This document shows positions 40,401-51,474 of a stretch of 64,000 bases of DNA, in pieces. Source of the stretch: Plecoglossus altivelis (Eukaryota; Chordata; Actinopteri; Osmeriformes; Plecoglossidae); assembly GCA_036571765.1 (NCBI GenBank), contig BROE01000022.1, positions 1,526,120 to 1,590,119 of the forward strand, written 5' to 3'. A model generated the notes under the pieces. The model saw nothing but the letters and a program-made list of their open reading frames with translations. It was not told the DNA's origin and did not search any database. Made by a program: the position numbers and the translations under genes. The first letter of the stretch is position 1. Each line of letters begins with the position of its first letter.

Positions 40401-43400
40401 CTGTGTAGTCTGTTCACACTGTGTAGACTGTCTGCACACTGTTTTCACACTGTAGACTGTCTACAAGTTGTCTACACGTTGTCTGAAGACTGCACACTAA
40501 AGACTGCCCACTAAAGACTGTCTGCACACTGAAGACTGCACACTAAAGACTGCCCACTAAAGACTGTCTGCACACTGAAGACTGCCCACTAAAGACTGTC
40601 TGAAGACAGTCTGACATCACTATTAGTAGAGACACTGTACTCCTGCATGTCAGAGGCAGTGTTGCCGAGCAACAGGCTGGCAAAGTCACGACCCCAACAG
40701 GCTAACGACACAGGAAGCAGCTCCTTGTTCACGATGGAGTGTCAACACAGCCAGTGACCTCTCGCTAAGCTGTCGTTTAACAAATCCTTGTTCACGGATC
40801 CACATCTTGGGTCAACCACATCCACAGCAGACTGTGGTAGCATGTCCTCATGGCTGCACGGCAGACTGTGGTAGCATGTCCTCATGGCTGCATGGCAGAC
40901 TGTGGTAGCATGTCCTCATGGCTGCATGGCAGACTGAGGTAGCATGTCCTCATGGCTGCACGGCAGACTGTGGTAGCATGTCCACATGGCTGCTGAGATC
41001 AGTGTGGGCTGGCTGGCTGTCGCTCCTGGCTGAACCTGCCATGCGTGGCTCAGCCTTCAGACAGGAGCACTGTTTGACCAGGCTCTCGCATCACTGCTGG
41101 CTAACCCAGAGCTTCAGTCAAAGCTCAGGTCGTCTCTCTCCTCCCACACAACCTCAGCAGGCAAGCAGAACACTTCTCTCCCAGCAGAGACACCACTGAG
41201 CTATTAAAACCACTTACAGCACGACCATGGAACCAGATTTAGGTGAAAAGAACGTCTAGAAATAGATTGTTCCAGAAGGCAGGCCTGTCGTGAGCGAGCC
41301 AAGTGTTGGTGGGCTTGGCCGTGTTGGTGTTTAGAAAGATGTGGCTGCTCTAGTAGCTGCTGAAGCCTGTCTTCATCCCACTCTCACACTGTGTGTTCAG
41401 ACATGGCCTGGTTCAGATCTCCTCTCTCACATACAGTTTACCCTGCTTCACCAAGTCATCCCAGCTCCATGTGGAACATGCCTGAACGTTCCTAACTCAG
41501 AAACACACTTCCTCTCACACTTTCCTGTCTTAGTCAACTACTTTGTAGCTCTTCATCTCTCGTACGTCTGTATGTTTGGGCTTTTAACTCATCCTCTCTT
41601 CTCTCCCCTCCTTCTATCTCCCTCTTCTCTCCTCTCTCCTCCCATCTCCCTCTCCGCCTCCCTCTCTCCTCCTGCTTTCTCCGCCCTCCCCCTCCTCTTC
41701 CCTCTCTCCGCCCCCCCCCTCTTCCCTCTCTCTCTCCCGTCTCCTCTCCTCCAGCTGCACCTCCCCCTGACCACCCCCCTGCCAGGCAGTGAGCTGACCA
41801 AGGAGCCGTTCCGCTGGGATCAGCGTCTGTTCGCTCTGGTCCTGCGTATCTCCGGCCACGCTTCTGTGGACCCTGAGCCCCTGGGAGGGGTACCCCAGGA
41901 CGACTCGGCCATCACCCCCATGTGTGAGGTCACCGGAGGTGAGGACGGGGGAGGTGCTCGCTTTGTAAACCCCTCCCCCTTATCTGTGAGGTTACTGGAG
42001 AGAAGAGGGGTGCGTGCGTGCGTGCGTTTACCTGCCGTTTCAGTCCTGGTCAGTTTTCAGTCTAGAACGATCCAGTCTGGCCTGGACCCTCTGTCCTGTC
42101 TCCCTGCCTCTCTTCCTCTCTCCCTGCCAGCCTCTCTCCCTCTCTTCCTCTCTCCCTGCCTGCCTCTCTTCCTCTCTGCCTGCCTGCCCATCAGCCCTGC
42201 TGGAGAGGCAGCAGAGACTGCTGATGGAGACCAAGATGAAAGGACACACATTCACATGTGACAGATTGATGACCCGTGCCTTTGTGCCCAGTCTCCAATC
42301 ATTCACCATGATGACACACACACGTACGCAGAGCGTCACACACACACACACACACACGCAGAGCATCACACACACACACACGCAGAGCATCACACACACA
42401 CACACACACAGAGCGCCACACACACACACGCACACACACCAGTCCAGAGTCGGGCTTTCTGTTCCTGTCAAGCCCACTGAATTCAGAAAGAGACAATGAC
42501 TCTATTTTCAGGTCTCTATAATGCTGATCGTAAACTACAATAGTACAAGCAGTGAAGCTATTGTGTGTGTGTGTGTGTTTGGTTCCAGGTCGATCCTACA
42601 GCGTGTTCTCCCAGCGCATGCTGAACCAGTGTCTGGAGTCACTGGTGCAGAAGATCCAGAGTGGTGTGGTCATCAACTTTGAGAAGACCGGCCCAGATCC
42701 TCCTCCTCTGGAAGGTGAGCCCAGCTTCCTCCTCCTGGACACATGGAGAACCTCTGCTGGAACCAGGAGTGCTTAACAGCTGTAGCATCCTAGTCTCATT
42801 CATCTCCTCTCCATCCCTCCCTTCCCTCCCTCTCTCCCTCCTCTCCCTTTCTCCTCCCCCTCTGTCCCTTCGCTCCTTTCCTTCCCTCCCTCCTCTCTCT
42901 TTCTCCTCCCTCCCTCTCCGTCCTTCCCTCCCTCCTCCACCTTCCTCTGCCTCCCTCCATCCCTCTCCCTTTCTCCTGCCCTTCTCCCTCCTCCCCCTCC
43001 ATCCCTCTCTCCCTCCCTCCTCCCCCTCCCTCCAGAGGAGGTTGTGAAGCCAGGCCCTCAGCTCTGGCACTGCTGCCACAAGCTCATCTACGTGAGGCCC
43101 AACCCCAAGACAGGCGTTCCCATCGGACACTGGCCTATCCCTGAGTCCTTCTGGCCGGACCAGAACTCCCCGACCCTGGTGAGACACTACAGGTCCCGCC
43201 CACCAGGAAGTTGGAACCTTCTCATTTGTTTGATGATAACAATTGGTTTGACTGCTGATCAAGAGGTTGCTGGTTCACATCCCCCTCCTCTTAACGTCTC
43301 TTATGATGAAAGCTGCTGTACTGTTAGTACATTATTGTTATTATAACATGGCCTGTCCCTCCCCCCAGCCCCCGCGCTCCGCCCACCCCCTGGTGAGGTT

Positions 43401-46178
43401 CTCCTGTCAGGATTCGGAGCCCATGGTCATAGACAAGGTGCCTTTTGATAAGTACGAGTTGGAGCCGTCGCCTCTCACACAGTACATCCTGGAGAGGAAG
43501 TCTCCACAGAGCTGCTGGCAGGTACGCACACACACGCACACACACGGAGAAGACACACACACACACGCACACACACGGAGTAGACACACACACACACACA
43601 CACACACGGAGCAGACACACACACACACACACACGGAGCAGACACACACGCACACACACACACACACACGGCGCACACGCCTGTAGTCACATGTACCTAT
43701 ATTATGTTCTTAGCCTGGTTTTATAACGCTATAAAGTCCTCATTATCTGTTAAGCTACTGGTCCAGCCTAATATACTAATTTCCCCTCCCCCTCTCTCCC
43801 TGCCTCTCTCTCTCTCCTTGCCTCCCTCCCCCTGCCTCTCTTCCTCCCTCTTTCTCTCCCTCCCTCCTGCAGGTGTTTGTGTGTAACAGTGCCAAATACA
43901 CGATACACATAGTGACCTGGGCCAGCCTTTTGGCTACCTGAAAGCCAGCACTGCCCTGAACTGTGTAAACCTGTTCGTCATGCCCTACAACTACCCTGTT
44001 CTGCTGCCTCTGCTGGGTAAGGGCATTCCCCCCCCGCCTCCCCCCTGTCGGCCGCCCCTGTTCCCCCCCCACCCCCCCCGCGCTGGGACACACGACGGGC
44101 CTCTGGGTGTCTTAAAGACACAAGATCGCTTTTAATATCAATCACACAACCCCCGACAGGACACAGAAACGACCTCTCTCAAACTGTCTCCATGTCTCCT
44201 TTTCAGATGACTTAATCAAGGTTCACAAATTCAAGCCCACCATTAAATGGCGCCAGTCGTTTGAGAACTACCTGAAGACCATGCCTCCGTATTACATTGG
44301 AGTAGGTGCAACATTCTGGCTCTGTTTGCCTCTGTTAAATTGTTATTAAAGTGTTGGACAAGCTGATGTATGTATCTTGGGAGGTGTAGTTTTCTTGCGC
44401 CCTCTAATGTCTTCCTGGTGTGTTTGTAGTCCCTGAGGAAGGCATTGAGGATCATGGGAGCTCCGAACCTCCTGGCAGAGAACATGGAGTACGGTCTGAG
44501 CTACAGCGTGGTGTCGTACCTCAAGAAACTCAGCCAGCAGGTACTACACCTGTGGGAGGGAGGGAGGGGAGTGTGTTTTGAGAGTGTGTGTGTGGGAGGG
44601 AGAGAGTGTGTCTGAGGGAGAGAGTGTGTCTGAGGGAGAGAGTGTCTGAGGGAGGGAGAGAGTGTGTGTGTGTGTGTGTGTGGTTGCTGCTAACGTGTGT
44701 GTGTGTCAACTCCTAATCCCTGACTGTCTTTCCCCACCCAGTCTAAGATCGAGTACGACCGCATGATCGCCTCCATCGGTAAGAAGGCTGTGGTGGAAGC
44801 AGGCATCAAGGTACGGTCCAGAGGGGGCGTGTCTCTGGCACAGAGGCGGGACTTCACCCAGCTGCTGCAGAGCATCTCTGGGGAGACTCCAGCTCTGCCC
44901 CTGGAGATCAACCCCAAGGAGTTCCAGGGCTTCCAGCTGGCCCAACTCAACAAGGTGAGGCCCTGCAAAACCGTCTGGAGACCCCCTGGAGAGACGTTTA
45001 CCTGTAGGGATGTTCTACTGTAGATGTTCTCCAGTAGAGATGTTCTACTACAGTGATGTTCTCCAGTAGAGATGTTCTACTATAGTGATGTTGTCCACTA
45101 GAGACGTTGTCCACTAGAGACGTTGTCCACTTGAGACGTTGTCACTGGCTTGTGTGTGCAGAGTGTGAGGCCGCAGGGCTTCAGGAACGCGTACGACATC
45201 CCCAGGAGCCACCTGCTGGACCAGCTGAGCCGCATGAGGAGGAACCTGATGAAGGGCAACCTGGTGCTGTCTGGACAGGACCCTGGTCAGAGACATGCAG
45301 TCACACACACATGCTATAATACACAGTGACACACACGCAGTCACACACACACACACGTTATAATACACAGTGACACACACACGCAGTCACACACACACAC
45401 ACTATAATACACAGTGACACACACATGCACACAGTGACACACACACACACACATGCACACAGTGACACACACACACATGCTTTAATACACAGTGACACAC
45501 TCATGCTAACCCACACATCATCTCCCCTCCAGACCAGCTCCACAGTGTTCCTGTGGCCCAGATGGGGAACTACCAAGACTTCCTGAAGGCAGCTCCTCAG
45601 CCTCTGAGAGACCCAGACCCTGAGCAACCCAAACGCCTGCACACTTTTGGAAATCCCTTCAAGCTGGACAAGAAGGTCTGCCACTGTATCTCCTATCCCC
45701 TGGTCCTCTCCCATCCCCTGGTCCTCTTCTCCTCTCTGCTCTCCTCCTCTCTCCTCTCCTCTCTTGCCCTCTCCTCTTCTCCCTCACTCCCCTCTCCTCT
45801 CTCCCCCACTCTCTTCTTCCCACCTCAGCTATGATCGATGTCATCAGCTCCTAACCCCTGGTCCCTGTCTCCCCCAGGGCATGATGATCGATGAGGCGGA
45901 TGAGTTTGTGACGGGACCCCAGAACAAGGGCAAGAGGGCAGTGGGGGACATCAGCATGCAGGGGGGCGGAGTGCCCAAGAGGCGGCGCTGCATGTCCCCC
46001 CTGCTGCGCCTGGGGAGGGCCTACTGCCCCCCTGTCACGCCCCCCGCCAGCCCCAGACCTGCCTCAGGTACCCTCTCACACATGAGACGCACACGCCTGC
46101 ATTCACAACACAATAGAAACACAGACGTATCTACACACACACATACACACACACACACACATACACACACACACACAG

Positions 46179-46209
<31 letters not shown>

Positions 46210-47624
46210 GTGTGCAGCTTCAAACATTTGGACGTTCACCCTTCTGTACTCTCCAGATGCTGATCCCAACCACAGCGACGCGGAGGACAACTTCCTCAAC
46301 CACCTGAACCACAACCACTACAGCCCCGAACGAGTCTCCGACCAGGACGAGGAGGAGGGAGACGAGGGCAGCCCCTCCAGCCTCGAGCCTCCAGACAACC
46401 ACACGCTGCTGGGGGAGGAGGGCCAGAGATGCCTGGGTGTGGAGGAGGAGGAGGAGGAGGGTGGGAGGCCCAGGGATGGGGAGCAGGAGGAGGGGGAAGC
46501 CCTGGAGGAGCGGCCAGCACGCTACCCCTCCCCCGGAGCTCTGAAGAAGCTGCTGAACAGCGAGAGTCAGGAGGTCAACTCGGAGCTCCGCTCTCTCATC
46601 ACCAAGGAGATCAGGAAACCGGGGAGACGTACGTTGCCGTGGTGACGTGGCCTTTCAGTGCCTCATGCTCTCTACTCTTCTGTAGTTTTCTGATTACATG
46701 GTTGTGTGCTTTGTAGGCTCATAGGGCAGACTCATGCCACACCTGATGAATGACTAATACTCTGTCTGATTTAAGTTTGACAGGATATATAATTGCATCT
46801 TTAGCAGCTTTAGTGTTTGATGAAAGAAGACGTTTTAAGGAGCTACAGAACCTGTTTGACAGACAGCCTTGTAACTGCTGACTGTAAGCCACATATTTGT
46901 TGGCTAACTTGTGCAGTTGAATTCACCTCGTAGGCAATCGCAGCCTTTACGGAGTGATGCTGTGACAACGTTATTCCTTTCGCAGTAATAACACTGTTCT
47001 CTGACCCAGTTTTCCTACAGACTAAATGGTTCCTATTGATTTTAGCCTTCTTTTCAGGGAAGAAAATTGCAGTAGTCTCTCTCACTCCATCCCTCCCTCC
47101 CCCCACTCTCTCTATCCCTCTCTCTCCCCTCTATCTATCCCTCTTCCCTCCCCTATCCCCCCTCTAATCTCTCTATCCTGCTCCCTCTCCTCCCTCTCTG
47201 TCTCTCTCTCTCTGCTTGTACAGACTATGAGAAAATCTTCCATTTCCTGAAGCAGATCCAGGGAAGTCTGGACACTCGCTTGATCTTCCTCCAGAACATC
47301 ATCAAAGAGGCTGCCAGGTTTGGAGTTTCACCCCCCCTCCACACTCACCGCTGATAGGCCAGAGGACTAACTGACCCCTCCACACTCGCCTCTGATAGGC
47401 TAAAGGACTAATACCTCTACGCGCATTTCATTTGTAGATATTCTACCTATTCGCCAGAATCCTTGACAGTTCAAACTTCAAACCCTTTTTATCCGTTCTG
47501 CTTCACTAACGCGCTCCTTTCTCTGGGCAGGTTCAAGAAGCGAGTTCTTATAGAACAACTGGAGAACTTTCTAGAAGAGATCCACAACAGGGCCAACAAT
47601 ATGAACCACCTGGACAGCTTCTGA
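35259..47624 (+). CDS. ints6: Integrator complex subunit 6 (with frame-shifting insertion in exon 9)
   Basis: INTS6 is a subunit of the nuclear Integrator complex (snRNA 3' processing and promoter-proximal termination) and helps recruit PP2A. Coding exons: 35259-35369, 35512-35589, 36154-36303, 40131-40220, 41755-41938, 42589-42714, 43036-43178, 43369-43521, 43873-44016, 44207-44301, 44430-44540, 44742-44954, 45162-45285, 45533-45675, 45878-46067, 46257-46628, 47224-47317, 47531-47624. The N-terminal VWA domain has the MIDAS motif DTSAS (D9-S13) and TDG (129-131). Further blocks are ELTKEPFRWDQRLFALVLRI, YVRPNPKTGVPIGHWPIPES, KRRRCMSPLLR and the C-terminal LIFLQNIIKEAARFKKRVLI. Exon 16 adds an acidic Glu-rich stretch. 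Without the 11 extra bases at 43900-43910 the protein would be about 867 aa (human 887). As written, the frame breaks after residue 354 and stops at 43939-43941. Confidence 0.97.
36491..36541. repeat. (ACAG)n microsatellite
   Basis: About twelve perfect tetranucleotide copies in ints6 intron 3. Confidence 0.95.
37312..37540. repeat. (GT)n with GAGAGTACTGG interruptions
   Basis: Compound repeat in ints6 intron 3. Confidence 0.9.
37610..37808. repeat. Minisatellite, about 21-bp unit
   Basis: The unit is GTGGATAATGTATGTATGAC followed by T. About nine copies lie in ints6 intron 3. Confidence 0.93.
39490..39680. repeat. Minisatellite, about 20-bp unit GTGGGGAGCGCTCTGTGGAG
   Basis: Seven or more copies, followed by three GGTCCTGTGGCAGAGCGCTC variants, in ints6 intron 3. 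Confidence 0.92.
40340..40612. repeat. Degenerate repeat GTCTACACACTGT / ACTAAAGACTGCCC
   Basis: Two related short units in tandem, starting about 120 bp after ints6 exon 4. Confidence 0.85.
40818..40990. repeat. Minisatellite, about 34-bp unit, 5 copies
   Basis: The unit includes GCAGACTGTGGTAGCATGTC followed by CTCATGGCTGCA; copies are nearly identical. Ints6 intron 4. Confidence 0.93.
42790..43035. repeat. Pyrimidine (CCT/CTC)n tract serving as polypyrimidine tract
   Basis: About 245 bp of C/T-rich sequence runs directly into the CAG acceptor of ints6 exon 43036-43178. Similar tracts precede exons 41755, 43873 and 47224. Confidence 0.85.
43522..43672. repeat. (CA)n with CGGAGCAGACA interruptions
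   Basis: Starts inside the donor region of ints6 exon 8. Confidence 0.9.
45010..45150. repeat. Minisatellite GATGTTCTCCAGTAGAGATG
   Basis: Five to six degenerate copies of an approximately 18-36-bp unit between ints6 exons 12 and 13. Confidence 0.85.
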
Positions 47625-47899
47625 ATGGCCCTTGTTCCAAACCCAACACCTGTACCTTAACCCTTCTCTCAGCCCTGCTCCATCGGTCTGCACCCCTCCT
47701 CACCAAGCACACAGTGGGTCAGTCCACTCCCTCCCATGCTCTTTGTGGTGCTGGGTCGGTCCACTGTGGAGCCAGAGGGGGGTTTAGACACCCAGCCCCT
47801 TACCTCCCTGAGGGAGTGAACATGGATACACAACAAGCATTGTACCGCACTAGCCTGGAGATGGGGAGGAAACGAGCCCACAGAATGAAACTAGCGTGA

Positions 47900-48150
47900 C
47901 TGTGTGTCTGTCTGTCTGACTGTCTGACTGACTGTGTGTGTCTGGCTGGCTGGCTGTCTGTCTGCCTGACTGTGTGTGTCTGACTGTGTGACTGTCTGTC
48001 TGACCTGTGTCTGCCTGACTGTCTGTCTGACTGTGTGTTTGTCTGTCTGTCTGCCTACCTGCCTGCCTCTGTGTGTGTGTGTGTGTGCACGCGGGTGCGT
48101 GCGCATCTATCTGTGTGCATGTGCGCGCGTGCGCGCGCGTGTCATTGCAG
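47900..48150. repeat. CTGT/CTGA-rich repeat in the ints6 3' UTR
   Basis: Runs of CTGTCTGTCTGACTG grade into GT and CG-rich alternating purine-pyrimidine sequence (GTGCGCGCGTGCGCGCGCGT, Z-DNA prone). Confidence 0.85.
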
Positions 48151-48179
48151 GCAGCTCCAGAAGAAGAGCTTTCCTCTTG

Positions 48180-48350
48180 CCACTGGGTCCAGACAGCAGA
48201 CTGGGTCCAGACAGCAGACTGGGTCCAGACAGCAGACTGGGTCCAGACAGCAGACTGGGTCCAGACAGCAGGCTGGGTCCAGACAGCAGGCTGGGTCCAG
48301 ACAGCAGGCTGGGTCCAGACAGCAGGCTGGGTCCAGACAGCAGGCTGGCA
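48180..48350. repeat. Minisatellite, exact 18-bp unit, about 9 copies
   Basis: The unit is GGGTCCAGACAGCAGACT, changing to GCAGGCT in later copies. It lies in the ints6 3' UTR. The ORFs across it are artefacts of the multiple-of-three unit. Confidence 0.95.
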
Positions 48351-49107
48351 CGCTGGGCTCATCTCTAACACCTTTCTGTTGCTTTACTTCTCTCTTCTTC
48401 TTTGGTTCTTCTACCTTTTCATTCTCTGGGCAACAAACTCTTTTTCCTTCCTAGTTCTTTTCAGCAGTTAACCCTGGTTGGTTCTTTATAAACACTCCAT
48501 CAATCCCCACTCCAGTGATGTTTACCAAGAGGAGCCAGTGAATCTTACTGGTATCTGAAATCATATCAAAAGTCCCTCTGTTTCAGTGAACCGAATTTAA
48601 TCTTTTCTGTCACAGTCAAGAGTCGAAACAATAGTTAACCCTCGAACAAAACAAATACCCCATTTCCGTGATGGTTCGATGGACTGGATGCTGGGTAACT
48701 GTCCAGCAGGCTTCACACAGGGAACATAGCTCAGGAACTGACTCTAAAATAATAGTTCGCAATAACATGGTCCAGTGTTCCCCTGTACCGTCAAGGATCG
48801 TTACAGTACACATATCTGTTGTGCTAAAAGCACCTCTCTGGAGTGTTCTAGAAGGACAGTACGCTTATGCGTTCTTATGTTCAGGTGTCTACCTAACATT
48901 TGATCCTGTTATTCTTTCATTTCTCTCTCCTATCCTCTCCATCGTATAGACAGGGACCAAATCTTTGCCATACTTGTCTCGTTGTGTTTGACCATGGGGA
49001 TTCTACCAAAAGACAGTATTTTGAATACGCTGTATAGATGTAAATAAATTTAGAGAACTATTTAAAGAGAATGTTCAGCGGAAGGCCTTTTTGTAAGTAT
49101 TTCCATG

Positions 49108-49113
49108 AATAAA
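49108..49113 (+). terminator. Poly(A) signal of ints6
   Basis: AATAAA lies about 1.5 kb after the ints6 stop. Others are at 49043-49048 and 49145-49150. Confidence 0.55.
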
Positions 49114-49392
49114 GTTTCTATTTTACACTGTGAAGGGCCATGTAAATAAACACATTCTGTACATATCTCCTTCACTTGTGTGATATGACAGTGACATGAG
49201 AGACAGCAGAGAGGTCTATGGTGACATCGACAGACTGCAATAGGAGCTCCAGAAACATGGATGAGAATCTTGTTTTAAAAACCATCGTTTATTTGCTTTT
49301 GCCGATACGGCACTGTTTCTGAAAGCTGGTGAAAGAAATGACCAAAACACTTCAGGTGTAAAAACAACAAATGTATTTAAAAAAAAAAAAGA

Positions 49393-49398
49393 TTTATT
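49393..49398 (-). terminator. Poly(A) signal of serpine3
   Basis: Minus-strand AATAAA about 140 bp beyond the serpine3 stop (49539-49541). It is within about 300 bp of the convergent ints6 signals, so the two 3' ends nearly meet. Confidence 0.5.
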
Positions 49399-49538
49399 TA
49401 CAGATATTTACAAAAGCAATGATGTCTCTCTTCCTGAAGCAACTGCTTGGTCCTTCTATTGATCCCCAATAAATACAGGTAGTGGGTTTAGACAGGTGTG
49501 TAAGAGAGAGGGAGGTTTCAGGATGTGCTGACTCAGTC

Positions 49539-51227
49539 CTAGGATGCCTGATCAGCTGGATTTACAACCCTTCCCATGAACAAGATGGATCCTAGAGGAA
49601 AGGAGAAGAAACCTGTGACTGCTGATATTGTGTCCACGTCCACGCTCTCTAAAGGCCTGTCCACGCTCTCTAAAGGCCTGTCCACGCTCTCTAAAGGCCT
49701 GTCCACGCTCTCTAAAGGCCTGTCCACGCTCTCTAAAGGCCAGTTCACACTCTCTAAAGGCCAGTTCACACTTCAAACATCAGCAGTCCTAACAGTTATA
49801 AGGGTGTGTTGGTTTGTTGTAACATTCCTGTCGGTGTTTATTGGGGCAGTGTGCAAATGACAGTTACCTCTCCAAACATTCTAAACCTAACTGCCAACAG
49901 TAGAATGTTTGGCTGTTTGGACTCCTCCTATAAGACGCGAGGTGTTCCAGAACTCCTCCTATAAGACGTGAGGTGTTCCAGAACTCCTCCTGTAAGACGC
50001 GAGGTGTTCCAGAACTCCTCCTATAAGACGTGAGGTGTTCCAGAACTCCTCCTATAAGACGTGAGGTGTTCCAGAACTCCTCCTATAAGACGTGAGGTGT
50101 TCCAGAACTCCTCCTATAAGACGTGAGGTGTTCCAGAACTCCTCCTATAAGACGTGAGGTGTTCCAGAACTCCTCCTATAAGACGTGAGGTGTTCCAGGA
50201 TTCCTACCTGTGCTTACTTGTCGCAGCAGGAAGAAGAACGGCCGGTCGGCTTTGAAGACTGAAGCTCGAGAGCGCTTGAGAAGCACCATGGCTGGGAGGA
50301 GACAAACATCCTGTCAGAAGCCAGGTGGGAGAACGATGTGCTGCTCTTGGTGTGTCTGTGGTGATGGGGAGTGTACATGGTGTGTCTGTGGTGATGGGGA
50401 GTGTACATGGTGTGTCTGTGGTGATGGGGAGTGTTCATGGTGTGTCTGTGGTGATGGGGAGTGTACATGGTGTGTCTGTGTTGTATGGAGTGTTCATTGG
50501 TTGTGTCTTGGATGGGAGTTGTACATGTTTGAGGGTATGTCTCTGGATGATGGGGAAGCATGTAACATGGTGTGTGTGTGGTGATGGGGAGTGTTCATGG
50601 TGAGGGTGTGTCTGTGGTGATGGGGAGTGTTCATGGTGAGGGTGTGTCTGTGGTGATGGGGAGTGTACATGGTGTGTCTGTGGGATGGGAGTTTGTACCA
50701 GTGTGTCTGTGGTGATGGGGAGTGTATGTGGTGATGGGGATTGTTCATGGTGAGGGTGTGTATGTGGTGATGGGGAGTGTACATGGTGTGTCTGTGGTGA
50801 TGGGGAGTGTTCATGGTGTGTCTGTGGTGATGGGATGTTCATGTGAGGGTGTGTGTCTGTGGTGATGGGGAGTGTTCATGGTGTGTCTGTGGTGATGGGG
50901 AGTGTACATGGTGTGTCTGTGGTGATGGGGAGTGTATGTGGTGATGGGGATTGTTCATGGTGAGGGTGTGTATGTGGTGATGGGGAGTGTACATGGCGGT
51001 TCTGTGGTGAGGGGGAGTGTTCATGTGTGTTCTGTGGTGCATGGGAGTGTCATGGGAGGTGCTGTCTGTGTGATGAGGAGTTGACAGGTTGTGTTGTGTC
51101 TGGGTGATGGGGAGTGTACATGGTGTGTGTGTATATGGAACATACATGGCGTGTGTGTGTGGAGCTGTGTAGTGTACACAGTGTGTGTGTGTGGAGCTGT
51201 GTAGTGTACACAGTGTGTGTGTGTGTG

Positions 51228-51259
<32 letters not shown>

Positions 51260-51440
51260 AGCTGTGTAGTGTACACAGTGTGTGTGTGTGTGGAGCTGTG
51301 TAGCGGTTCTGATATGAGGTAATATCGCCTCACCAGTCACTGCAGAAGCTTTAGTGCCGTTCTCTGTGACCTCTATCCTGGCCTCATGGAAAGCATCTAG
51401 AGTAGAGGTCTATGACTTGGGGGTGATTCATCCAGATCAA

Positions 51441-51474
<34 letters not shown>

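Noticed and set aside
50208..50222. Donor GTAAGC inside serpine3 exon 50208-50291
   Set aside because: It would break the frame into the last exon. The next donor (GTAGGA), 12 nt further, gives RQVSTGSILFMGRVVNP in frame.
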